Below are positions 9,006 to 16,436 of a stretch of DNA of 64,000 bases, piece by piece. The DNA comes from Caldilineaceae bacterium (GTDB lineage Bacteria; Chloroflexota; Anaerolineae; Caldilineales; Caldilineaceae). Numbering within the stretch: position 1 is the stretch's first letter; each line of letters opens with the position of its first letter. Where the stretch lies: positions 1 to 64,000 of the forward strand of contig JALSIX010000140.1 of assembly GCA_026989655.1 (NCBI GenBank). The letters run 5' to 3'. The translations under genes and the position numbers were made by a program. The notes under the pieces are model-generated. The model did no database searches, had not been told where the DNA came from, and worked only from the letters and a program-made list of their open reading frames with translations.

Positions 9006-10400
9006 ATGAAGAGCCCTGCCTTGCTCCCTGCCCTGTGGGGTCTGATTGCCCTGGGGCTCCTGGCCGGGTGCGCCGTCCAGGGGTTCCCGCCCCCGGTGCC
9101 CCCACCTGCCCCCCCGATATCCACGGCCCAGGACCCCGCCGAGGGCGGCCTGGCCCCCGAGAGATATCAGGGAATGCCCGTGGGCTTCACCGATGAGGGC
9201 GATCCCTACTGGGGCAGCCTGAAAGCGCCGGTGACCGTGTACGAGTACAGCGACTACCAATGCCCCTTCTGTGCGCAACACGTGCTCCAGATCGAACCCA
9301 CCCTGGTGGAGCGCTTCGTGGCCTCGGGACAGATGCGGCTCGTCTTTCGAGACTTTCCCCTGGAACGGCTCCACCCCAACGCGGTGCCCGCGGCCATCGC
9401 GGCCCGCTGCGTGGCAGAGCAGGGCGCCTCCCTCTTCTGGAGGATGCACGACCTCCTTTTCCAGACCCAGGACCAATGGGCCTCCCTGGAGGACCCCGCG
9501 GCCTTCTTTGCCCGCCTGGCCCGGGACGCGGGCGCGGATTCGGTTCGCTTCGCCCTCTGCATGGCCGACCGGGCCGACACCCTTCGCGAACAGGTCCTGG
9601 CCAGCGCGGCCGAGGCCCGGGCCCAGGGGTACGACGCGGCCCCGGCGTTCCGGTTCGTGGTGGAGGAGAACGGAGAGGAGTACGCCCTGGTAGGGGCCCA
9701 GCCCTACCGTGTCTTCGCCGCCTGGATGGACGCGCTGGCGGTCGGCGAGACGCCGCCCGGGCCAGAACAGATCCCGAGCGACCCAGGCGAGCGGCAGGTT
9801 CCCTTCTGGGCCACCCGCGAGGGCCTGGCACCGGATCCCGAGCGCCCAGGCTACACCCGAGCCGGAGACCCGTATCGGGGGGATCCCGCAGCCCCCCTGG
9901 CGGTGGTGGAGTTCAGCGATTTCCAGTGCCCCTTCTGCCGACAGCACGCCCAGACCACCCAACCCGTGCTCCACGAGCAGTTCGTCGCGACAGGGAAGGT
10001 CCTCTGGGTCTTCAAACACTTCCCCAGCCTGGGAAAGAGATCCTTTGCGGCCAGCGTGGCCGCCGAGTGTGCCGGCCGACAGGGAAAGTTCTGGGAGATG
10101 TACGAACGCCTCTTCCAGGCCCAGGACACGTGGGCCCAGGAGCCGGATCCCGACCCCGCCTTCACCCGCTTGGCAGCCGCGATAGACCTGGACCTGAAGG
10201 CCTTCCAGCGCTGCCGGGCCGACGAACAGGTCCAGGCCGCGGTGCGCCGGGATCAGGAGGACGGTTCTCCGCTCGTGCGCGGCACGCCTACCTTTGTGAT
10301 CCTCGGAGGGGACCGGGGCCGGTTGGTTCCTGGAGCCCTCGCCGTGGACCTGTTCGCGGCGCTCCTGGAGCAACTCTACACCGAGGCCATCGGCCCATGA
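9006..10400 (+). CDS. Tandem DsbA-like thioredoxin lipoprotein
   Basis: A 464-residue secreted lipoprotein with a LLAGC lipobox (Cys22) and two successive DsbA/thioredoxin-fold domains. The first has SDYQCPFC with catalytic Cys86 and Cys89; the second has SDFQCPFC with Cys308 and Cys311. Each is preceded by a strand pattern (VTVYEYSD, LAVVEFSD) and followed by a helical insertion and a cis-Pro region (GTPTFVIL in the second). Such proteins form or rearrange disulfides on the outer face of the membrane. A fused tandem of two DsbA units is unusual. The next gene is a shorter single-domain relative with UGA at the first Cys position. Confidence 0.88.
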   Translation: MKSPALLPALWGLIALGLLAGCAVQGFPPPVPPPAPPISTAQDPAEGGLAPERYQGMPVGFTDEGDPYWGSLKAPVTVYEYSDYQCPFCAQHVLQIEPTLVERFVASGQMRLVFRDFPLERLHPNAVPAAIAARCVAEQGASLFWRMHDLLFQTQDQWASLEDPAAFFARLARDAGADSVRFALCMADRADTLREQVLASAAEARAQGYDAAPAFRFVVEENGEEYALVGAQPYRVFAAWMDALAVGETPPGPEQIPSDPGERQVPFWATREGLAPDPERPGYTRAGDPYRGDPAAPLAVVEFSDFQCPFCRQHAQTTQPVLHEQFVATGKVLWVFKHFPSLGKRSFAASVAAECAGRQGKFWEMYERLFQAQDTWAQEPDPDPAFTRLAAAIDLDLKAFQRCRADEQVQAAVRRDQEDGSPLVRGTPTFVILGGDRGRLVPGALAVDLFAALLEQLYTEAIGP

Positions 10401-10441
10401 CGTCGAGGTCCGCGGCCCCACACGCCCACAAGGAGGGACCC

Positions 10442-11203
10442 ATGCACCGCCCGAGACACCCTGTCATCCACATCCTGTTCACGCCCCTCCTCCTGCTCCT
10501 CCTGGTGCTGGCCGGGTGTGGCGGCCGCCCGACACCGGAACCCACCGCCGCGGAGGGCAGGGCCCAGGAAGACCCGAAGACGCCCACACCTCTCCCGGAG
10601 GTCACGGCCGCGCCGCCCCAGGCCTCCACCCCACCCTCTGCCCCGACCGCTTCCGGCCCGGGCGCCCAGGACTGGAGCCAACACGCCTTCGTGGAGGCGG
10701 GGCTCTTCTTCCTGGGCAACCCGCAGGCCCCCATTCGCATGGTGGACTACTCAGACTTCCTCTGAACGGCCTGTCGCTCGTACGTGCTACGAGTCGAGCC
10801 GCAGGTGGTGGAGAACGACGTGGCCTCTGGTCGGGTGCGCATCGGCTACTGGTATATCCTGGATTTCCCGCCCTCGCTGACGGCAGCCCAGGCCGCGGAA
10901 TGTGCCGGCGCCCAGGATCCCCAGGCCTTCTGGCGCATGCACCGACTGCTCTACGAACGCCAGAGCCAGCTCTGGAGCGCTGACGCGGACACCTACCAGG
11001 GCTTTGCCCAGGAGATCGGGCTGGAGGGGGAAACCTTCCGGCGCTGTATGGCCGACCCGGCCGTCGCGGCTCGAATCCAGGAGCTGGACCGACAGCGCCG
11101 GGACGCGGACATCCGGGTCCGGCCCTCCTTCGACATCAACGGCCGGATCTATCGGGGGGCCCTCCCCTACAACACCCTGAGGCAGATCTTCGCCCAACCG
11201 TGA
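10442..11203 (+). CDS. DsbA-like lipoprotein, probable selenoprotein (UxxC active site)
   Basis: Read through the in-frame TGA at 10763-10765, this is a 253-residue lipoprotein. It has an LVLAGC lipobox with Cys26, a Pro/Thr linker to about residue 78 and a single DsbA-like domain. The active site reads VDYSDFL-U-TAC-RSYV with U108 and Cys111. It aligns residue for residue with the SDFQ-C-PFC-R motif of the upstream gene, the UGA occupying the first catalytic Cys. After the UGA the frame stays open for 145 codons and includes a normal helical insertion and a VRPSFDING cis-Pro region. AAGGAGG lies 7 nt before the ATG. If UGA were a stop, the product would end just before its catalytic residue. 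Sec-containing DsbA-like proteins are a known bacterial selenoprotein class; incorporation here is inferred. Confidence 0.85.
10763..10801 (+). promoter_or_regulatory. UGA recoding site with SECIS-like hairpin
   Basis: The UGA (10763-10765) is followed by a hairpin: outer stem CGGC (10767-10770) with GCCG (10798-10801), middle stem UCG (10774-10776) with CGA (10795-10797), and a perfect apical stem CUCGUA (10777-10782) with UACGAG (10788-10793). The loop is CGUGC (10783-10787), with a CUG bulge on the 5' side and a U bulge on the 3' side. The loop starts 17 nt after the UGA and has G at its second position. Bacterial SelB-binding SECIS elements lie immediately after the UGA with a small G-containing apical loop at about this distance. 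SelB binding itself is not shown. Confidence 0.7.
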
Positions 11204-11228
11204 TGGTGGGGGAAGATCCAGGCAGGGT

Positions 11229-12419
11229 TCAGGGCCGGAGATCGCCGGCCTCCAGGCCCAGCCAGGTCCAGAGGAGCTCCAGGCCCAGCCGGGCGTCCAC
11301 CGGGCCCGCGGCCATCAACGCGGGGAGCAGGCCCTCGGCATCCCACCACTGCCCAGAGGAAGGAGGCCCCAGGAACTCCTCGGGCCACGGCCCGCTGACC
11401 AGACCGACAGGGGGCCATGGGCCCGGGAGAGCGGCCATCTCCCCGGCCGGGGTGAAGGCCACCCGCACCCGATCGCCCTCTGCGGTGGCCTCCACCCACA
11501 CGTGGAGCCACGGATCGCCCAAGGTCCGCAGGCCGTGGAGCCCAGGCAAGTGGTGGAGTTCCCGCCAGAGCCGCACGGCCTGGGCAAATCCCCAGCTCAC
11601 GCTGCGCAGGGAGATGGAGGCAGGACTCTGCCACCGGGCCACCTGCCGGGATACCTCCATGGCCAGGCAGGCATTCCAGTAGTGGCGAGATAGGGCCACG
11701 GCCAGCTCCTGGCCTCGAGGAACGCCGGGCGCAGGCAGCACGTTGGCCACCGTGGCCATGGAGGAGCCCCCCAGCAGCTCCCCCCACAGGGCACGGACCG
11801 CCTTGGCCAGGCCTTCGTGCCCCGCGTAGATCGCGTGGGGGCGTCGGCCCGGGGGGAGCTGGGCCAGGGCCAACACCACGGTCTCGGCCAGGTCCATCAG
11901 CGCCGGGGCCAGCCGAGGGGCTGCGTCCACATATCCACCACAGAGCACCACCACGTCCACCCGGGCCTGCCGGAAAGCCGCGGCCAGGGCCTGGGGCTCG
12001 GGCAGCGGTGCGGACCATCGGCCCACGAGCCGGCAGGGGGCCGCGACCAGGGCCTGGGCGGCCGCTGCCAGGCTTTGGCCCTGGGTCAGCCCCACCAGCC
12101 CCACCCGAGGAGGGGCCAGAGGTTCCAGGGCCGCCACCACTGTGTGGGCCCCCTCCAGGCCCAGGCGATGGGGCATGGCCGGGTCCATCAGCAGGGGGCG
12201 ATCTCGGACCATGTCCCACACAGGGCGTCCCAGGATCTCGCCCAGGGCCCGGCAGCTCTCGGCCAGCCCGGCCACCAGGGAACGCCCGGGCTCCAGGGGG
12301 TGGCTGTACCATCCCACCACCCGGGGCATCCCCTCCACGGCTTCCACCCACACAGCCAGGGCGTGGTGGGCGTCGCCGGCCAGGGCCAACAGCGGCAACG
12401 ATTCCCCGGTCCGGTTCAT
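11229..12419 (-). CDS. Uncharacterised protein, weakly MutL (glutamate mutase L)-like
   Basis: A 396-residue protein, last gene of a six-gene minus-strand operon; its ATG overlaps the previous stop (ATGA). I see no clear catalytic motif. Segments such as VDVVVLCGGYVDAAPRLAPALMDLAETVVLAL and HAIYAGHEGLAKAVRALWGE recall the actin-like/ASKHA-type glutamate mutase L family found widely in Chloroflexota, but the N-terminal nucleotide-binding loop is not convincing. It is predicted soluble, with no signal peptide or membrane helix. A degenerate ASKHA-family member is the best guess; function unknown. Confidence 0.6.
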   Translation of the reverse strand: MNRTGESLPLLALAGDAHHALAVWVEAVEGMPRVVGWYSHPLEPGRSLVAGLAESCRALGEILGRPVWDMVRDRPLLMDPAMPHRLGLEGAHTVVAALEPLAPPRVGLVGLTQGQSLAAAAQALVAAPCRLVGRWSAPLPEPQALAAAFRQARVDVVVLCGGYVDAAPRLAPALMDLAETVVLALAQLPPGRRPHAIYAGHEGLAKAVRALWGELLGGSSMATVANVLPAPGVPRGQELAVALSRHYWNACLAMEVSRQVARWQSPASISLRSVSWGFAQAVRLWRELHHLPGLHGLRTLGDPWLHVWVEATAEGDRVRVAFTPAGEMAALPGPWPPVGLVSGPWPEEFLGPPSSGQWWDAEGLLPALMAAGPVDARLGLELLWTWLGLEAGDLRP

Positions 12420-13186
12420 GGCCCTCCTCCGGGCAGGCCCTGCCGGATCCAGCCCTCCACGGCCTGGATCCGGGCCGCCAACAGGGTGATGCGGGAGAAG
12501 AGGAGCCGGGCCAGGAGCACGCCCGCGGCCAACCAGAGCGCCCGTTGCCCGATACGCCGCCAGCCCCGCACCACCAGGCCGGCACCGCCCCCATAGACCT
12601 GCTGCGCGGTCTCGTCCCGCACCACCCAGGCCAGCAACACACCTCCCGTGAGGATCAGGGAGAGGAGACCGAGGAGCCAGAGCTCCAGGGGAGCGATCCC
12701 CGGCCGGGCCAGCTGACCGGCCCGGAGGAGCTGGGGAAGCAGCGTCCCCTGGAACGCGCCGGCCAGGGCCACACCCAGGCCCACGCCCACCAAGATCCCA
12801 CCGGGCAAGGCGCCCAGAAACCGGAGCACCGCTCCCAGCCGGTCGTCGCCGCCCCCCCGCAACAGGTCCAGCCCTGCCAACCACAGGAGCAGCCCCAGGA
12901 CCAGAGGGGCCCACCCCAGCCAGAAGGGGGCCCCCCCAGGCAAGGGCACCCAGAACTGCTCCTCCAGCGTCCCCTGCCACAGCGGCCCCCACAGCCGGGG
13001 GCGCAGCACGTGGTGCCAGGCCAATACCACCGCGTAGCCCACCCCCGCGCCCACCAAGACGTACTGGGCCAGACGGGCCAGCACCGTCTCCCGCAGCGCC
13101 ATGCTCGCGATGAGGATGGAGATGGCCAGGGCCGTCCAATTCGCCCATTCGGCCCACTGGGCTGGCAGGTCGGCAGTGAAGGGCAC
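12416..13186 (-). CDS. Uncharacterised multi-pass membrane protein
   Basis: A 256-residue protein with about six hydrophobic segments, starting with NWTALAISILIASMAL and YVLVGAGVGYAVVLAWH and ending in an Arg-rich region and an amphipathic tail. The GTG start at 13186 is chosen because GGAG sits 7 nt upstream and the hydrophobic domain begins right after it; the longer in-frame extension to 13435 runs antiparallel to the neighbour's end and looks like out-of-frame sequence. It lies in an operon with a zinc-ribbon membrane protein and two other membrane proteins. No family function recognised. Confidence 0.65.
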   Translation of the reverse strand: MPFTADLPAQWAEWANWTALAISILIASMALRETVLARLAQYVLVGAGVGYAVVLAWHHVLRPRLWGPLWQGTLEEQFWVPLPGGAPFWLGWAPLVLGLLLWLAGLDLLRGGGDDRLGAVLRFLGALPGGILVGVGLGVALAGAFQGTLLPQLLRAGQLARPGIAPLELWLLGLLSLILTGGVLLAWVVRDETAQQVYGGGAGLVVRGWRRIGQRALWLAAGVLLARLLFSRITLLAARIQAVEGWIRQGLPGGGP

Positions 13187-13283
13187 TTCGTTTCTCCGTG
13201 GGGTCTCTTCGGGTGTGCGACCGTCGCGTGCAGACCACGTTCCAGGGCACGGGCCCGGTCCGTCCGGGCCCCGAACCCCAAGG

Positions 13284-14636
13284 CTACGGCTCCCCCAGAA
13301 GGCGCAGGTGGCCCAGGACCAGGGCCACCACCAGCAGCCAGAAGCCCAACTGTTGCCCCCGCTGCAGGCCCGCGATCCGCACCTCCTCCACGAAAGGCAG
13401 GGGCTCCTCCAGCCACCGGGCATAGGCCTGGGCACTGTCGTACCCGCTGACCAGGCCCACCAGTTGGCCGCTGTCCCAGTAGGGACGGAGGACCGGGTCC
13501 GCGGCGGCCGCGGTGACCGCGAGGACCGGAACCCGGTTCAAGGGCTGGACCTGCTCCAGCCAGCGCTGCACATCCTCGCTGTGTGCGGCCAGGACCAGGG
13601 CCAGGGCCGGACCGGTCTCCTGCAGGGCCTGGAGAGGGGCCCGTTCCCGGGCCGGGGTTCCCTCCAGGTCCACCGGGAGCCCCAGTTCCGTGGCCTGGCC
13701 CAACAGGGCCAACACCGGTGCTCCGCCGGGCAGAAACCCTCCTTCCACCACCTGCTGGGCCGCGGTGCGGGCCTGCATCGGGCCTAGCCGTTCCACCTGG
13801 ACAGCCTGGAGGGTCCGCCGGGCCGTGGCCATGCCCCCGGGAAACTGGCTCACCACCACGAACTGGGCGTTTCGGTCCACCAGATGGACCAGGACCGGAT
13901 AGGCCACCCGGTCCAGCTCCCCGGCGGTGGCCGGATCGTAGGCCCAGTCCACCAACACCGAGGCGCCGATCGGCAGGGCCTCCACGGCCTGGTACGCGGC
14001 CTGGGTGCCCGGCCACCCATGTGGGGCGCTCCGCAAGGTGGGCGGCCCCAACAGCCACAGCCCCAGGACCAACACGGCCAGGCCGATCCATTCCATCCCG
14101 TACCCCCGTCGGCTCCCGGGCGGTGGGGCCATGGGCGTGGGAACCGGGTCGGCCAAGGGCACCTCCTCCGCAAAGCGCATCTGCCAGCGCTGGAGGAGCT
14201 CCGGATCCCTGCCGGCAGGTGGCGGGGTGTCCGGGGCCTGGGCGGGGGTTTCCAGGGCCAGGCCGGCCTCCTCCACCGGCTCCAACAGGCCCTGGAGGCC
14301 GGTGACCAGCCGCTGGGAGGCGGCCGTGGGTGGCTCCATGGCGTCCCGTTCCTCCTGAGCCGGCCGGAGCCAGGGCTGTTCCTCGGGCAGCCTCTCCTCC
14401 TCTGGGGAAGGGGACTCCACCGTCTCGGGCTGAAGCCAGGGCTGCTCCGCCAGCAGCCGGCCCTCCTCCCCAGGTAAGGGGGCTTCCGGGGCGGGTGGAA
14501 GGTCGCCAGAAGGACGCGCCTCCTGGCTGCTCCGCTCGTCCCGGGGCAGACTGCGCAGATCCGTGCCGCAGTGCGCGCAGAAGGACGCGTTCAGGGGGTT
14601 CGGTTGGCCACAGTGGGGGCATCCAAAGGTGGACAT
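13284..14636 (-). CDS. Zinc-ribbon membrane protein of unknown function
   Basis: A 450-residue protein. Residues 4-22 form a zinc ribbon (CPHCG ... CAHCG). A long acidic Pro/Glu-rich linker follows to about residue 170, then one membrane helix (WIGLAVLVLGLWLLG). A globular domain of alternating beta/alpha segments (ASVLVDWAYDP, FVVVSQFPGG, ALALVLAAHSEDV, GLVSGYDSA) comes next, and a C-terminal helix (FWLLVVALVLGHLRLL). ATG 14636 follows the upstream stop by one base with GAGGG before it. I recognise the layout as a lineage-typical family without known function. The globular domain may face the outside, with the zinc ribbon in the cytoplasm. Confidence 0.7.
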   Translation of the reverse strand: MSTFGCPHCGQPNPLNASFCAHCGTDLRSLPRDERSSQEARPSGDLPPAPEAPLPGEEGRLLAEQPWLQPETVESPSPEEERLPEEQPWLRPAQEERDAMEPPTAASQRLVTGLQGLLEPVEEAGLALETPAQAPDTPPPAGRDPELLQRWQMRFAEEVPLADPVPTPMAPPPGSRRGYGMEWIGLAVLVLGLWLLGPPTLRSAPHGWPGTQAAYQAVEALPIGASVLVDWAYDPATAGELDRVAYPVLVHLVDRNAQFVVVSQFPGGMATARRTLQAVQVERLGPMQARTAAQQVVEGGFLPGGAPVLALLGQATELGLPVDLEGTPARERAPLQALQETGPALALVLAAHSEDVQRWLEQVQPLNRVPVLAVTAAAADPVLRPYWDSGQLVGLVSGYDSAQAYARWLEEPLPFVEEVRIAGLQRGQQLGFWLLVVALVLGHLRLLGEP

Positions 14637-14637
14637 C

Positions 14638-15255
14638 TCACCCTCTCGACCCGGGTCCACGGATCAGGAGATAGCCCCCGATCCACAGGCTGGCCAGCGC
14701 GCTGCCCAGGAGCACCCCCCGCCAGGCCGCCATCACCGGCCACACCAACAGCCAGTCGGCCAGACGGGCCCACAGGGGAGGGAGAAGATCCGGAGGCCAG
14801 GGGGCCTGGACCACCGCGACCAGCACCAGGCCCACCAGGATCCACAGGCCACCGGGTCGATCCAGGCGCACGAACCGATGGATCGCGGTGAGCAGGAAGA
14901 GGCCGGTCAGCGCGAAGAGGGTGGCCTGCCCGGGCGCGAGCACCGCGTCGAAGATCCACTCCACCGCTGGGGCCCGGATCCCCCGTGGATCCGCCAGGCC
15001 CACACCTACAGTCACCGCGAGAGCGGCCAACAGGGCCACGGAGAGCGGCCATTCCGCCTCGCCCCGACGCACCCGTCCCAGATGGACCCCTGCCAGATGG
15101 ACCGCTCCCAGGAGCAGCGCAAACCCGGCCAGCAACAGGCTCCAGACATAGAGGACGTTCACCCACGGCCGGGTCGCGGGCGCGAGGCCAAAACGGTCGG
15201 CCAGGACCAGCATGGCCACCACCAGGGCCACGGTTCCACCTACCCGTCGGTCCAT
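14638..15255 (-). CDS. Uncharacterised membrane protein
   Basis: A 205-residue polytopic protein with about six hydrophobic segments (for example GGTVALVVAMLVLADRF, VLYVWSLLLAGFALLLGAVHL and LWILVGLVLVAVVQA) and little outside them. ATG 15255 has GGGAGGA 6 nt upstream. It is co-directional and tightly packed with the zinc-ribbon gene (1-nt gap), so the products probably act together. No family recognised. Confidence 0.65.
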   Translation of the reverse strand: MDRRVGGTVALVVAMLVLADRFGLAPATRPWVNVLYVWSLLLAGFALLLGAVHLAGVHLGRVRRGEAEWPLSVALLAALAVTVGVGLADPRGIRAPAVEWIFDAVLAPGQATLFALTGLFLLTAIHRFVRLDRPGGLWILVGLVLVAVVQAPWPPDLLPPLWARLADWLLVWPVMAAWRGVLLGSALASLWIGGYLLIRGPGSRG

Positions 15256-15289
15256 CGGATCCTCCCGGGATGGCCTTTCCGAATCCACG

Positions 15290-15829
15290 CTACGAGAGCC
15301 AGGCAACGGCCACCAGGCCCGCCGCCAGGACCAGGGCACTCCATGCCAGGAGCCGTTCGAACCACCCCGACGTGGGGATCGAGGGCCTGTCGGGGTGGAG
15401 CTGTGCGGCCAGCAGGACCGGGAGCTGTTCGGGCTCGATTCGGGCACCAGGCAGGGCCTCCCCGCCTGTGCTCCAGGCCAGGCCCGCGGGCCAGGCAGAG
15501 ACCGGACGCTCCGGCTCGGCGATGTCCGCGGAGGCCACGAAGGTCACCCGATCGTTGCCCGCGAAGAGCACCGGCGCGTCCACCGGGCCGGGCGCCCAGG
15601 CCCGGGCCGCCAGGAACCAGAGCTCGGCCTCGGCCACCACCCACCGGGGGGCCAGGGGGCCGGACGCCTGTCGCCGCAGGGCGATGAGGGTGGGCAGGCC
15701 CTGGAGCGCGTCGGGATGGATCCCATCGGGGCCCAGGCCCAGGAGCGGTCTCCGCCCGGCCTCCACGGCCTGTTCCAGCACGCGGATCGTCTCCCCAGGA
15801 GCGAACGGGATGGAAGATGTGGGGTTCAT
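15290..15829 (-). CDS. Uncharacterised protein with C-terminal membrane anchor (DUF6754-like)
   Basis: A 179-residue protein whose soluble part begins GETIRVLEQAVEAGRRPLLGLGPDGI and whose last 24 residues are a membrane helix. The first part resembles the repeated ALERAVExGRxxxLxLGxGG pattern I associate with DUF6754-type proteins of Chloroflexota, but the match is from memory and weak. The ATG overlaps the previous stop by 4 nt (ATGA). It is probably a tail-anchored partner of the other membrane proteins in this operon. Confidence 0.6.
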   Translation of the reverse strand: MNPTSSIPFAPGETIRVLEQAVEAGRRPLLGLGPDGIHPDALQGLPTLIALRRQASGPLAPRWVVAEAELWFLAARAWAPGPVDAPVLFAGNDRVTFVASADIAEPERPVSAWPAGLAWSTGGEALPGARIEPEQLPVLLAAQLHPDRPSIPTSGWFERLLAWSALVLAAGLVAVAWLS

Positions 15830-16158
15830 GGAGCGCTCTGTCGGGTTGTGCGGTGTCGGGCCATGCGCTCCAAGGCCTGCTCCAGCTGGGCCCGGTCCCG
15901 AGGCTCGGAGAGCATCCGGGCCCACTGCTCCCAGACTGCGCGTTCCCGGGAATCCAGAGCCCAGAGGAGGAGCGGCTGCGCCACCAGAAGTCCCTGGCCC
16001 AACAGAAAGGCCAGAGGGCGATGGCCCACGAGAAAGAGCAGTGCCGGGAGGGCCAGATAGCGCAGACGTCCCTGGAGCGGCGCCAACAGATCCTCCACGG
16101 GGAGGTCGGGACTCGGACGGCGGGTTCCCCCAGGTGGCCTGTACCATCTCGGTCTCAT
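15826..16158 (-). CDS. Small uncharacterised protein, first gene of the membrane operon
   Basis: A 110-residue protein with a hydrophobic central stretch (YLALPALLFLVGHRPLAFLLG) and an acidic/Arg-rich C-terminal helix. Two starts are possible: ATG 16167 and ATG 16158. A promoter-like TTGCCC-17-CACAAT ends at about 16166, which would put transcription start at or next to 16158, so I prefer 16158 as a leaderless start. If that promoter is wrong, 16167 (113 residues) is equally good. No family recognised. Confidence 0.5.
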   Translation of the reverse strand: MRPRWYRPPGGTRRPSPDLPVEDLLAPLQGRLRYLALPALLFLVGHRPLAFLLGQGLLVAQPLLLWALDSRERAVWEQWARMLSEPRDRAQLEQALERMARHRTTRQSAP

Positions 16159-16165
16159 GGCCTCC

Positions 16166-16194
16166 ATTGTGCCCCAAATTGACCTCCAGGGCAA
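16166..16194 (-). promoter_or_regulatory. Probable promoter of the six-gene membrane operon
   Basis: On the minus strand, TTGCCC (16189-16194), a 17-nt spacer and CACAAT (16166-16171). Expected transcription start is about 16158-16160, at the ATG of the first gene. Confidence 0.4.
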
Positions 16195-16353
16195 TTCCTG
16201 GATCTCCGGCCATTCCGGGGGCGTTCCCCTCGTTCGGCGCGGTGTGGCCATGGGCTGCCGGCCGGGACAAGGGCACCTCCTTCCCCACGGCGTCCTCCCG
16301 ACGCAGGACACCCCTCCCACCCTGGGATCCGATACCGGTTTGTCCCGGGGATG

Positions 16354-16362
16354 TGGTATACT
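16354..16362 (+). promoter_or_regulatory. Extended -10 promoter of the DUF3048 gene
   Basis: TGGTATACT is an extended -10 (TGnTATACT). No good -35 is visible, as is usual for extended -10 promoters. It lies 74 nt upstream of the start codon. Confidence 0.5.
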
Positions 16363-16436
16363 CCTTCCCGTGCACGGGCCGGTATCCGGCCGGATCCTGT
16401 CTGGACACCACGCCACCGGAAGAGAAGACGAAGCCC

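Noticed and set aside
6168-10421. Minus-strand open frame of 1417 codons
   Set aside because: It is antisense to clearly recognised genes (amidohydrolase, PfkB, DsbA-like); it is rich in His/Gly/Pro/Arg as expected for the shadow of GC-rich codons and has no domain.
10442-11203. Nonsense-mutated pseudogene
   Set aside because: The frame, motifs and codon use remain intact after the UGA, there is no second lesion, and the UGA is exactly at the catalytic Cys with a hairpin behind it. The same applies to the DCC gene, where two UGAs hit both Cys. Not fully excluded without Sec machinery.
12008-13450. Plus-strand open frame across the membrane operon
   Set aside because: Opposite to well-formed minus-strand genes with ribosome sites and overlaps; composition is Pro/Gly/Arg-rich without motif.
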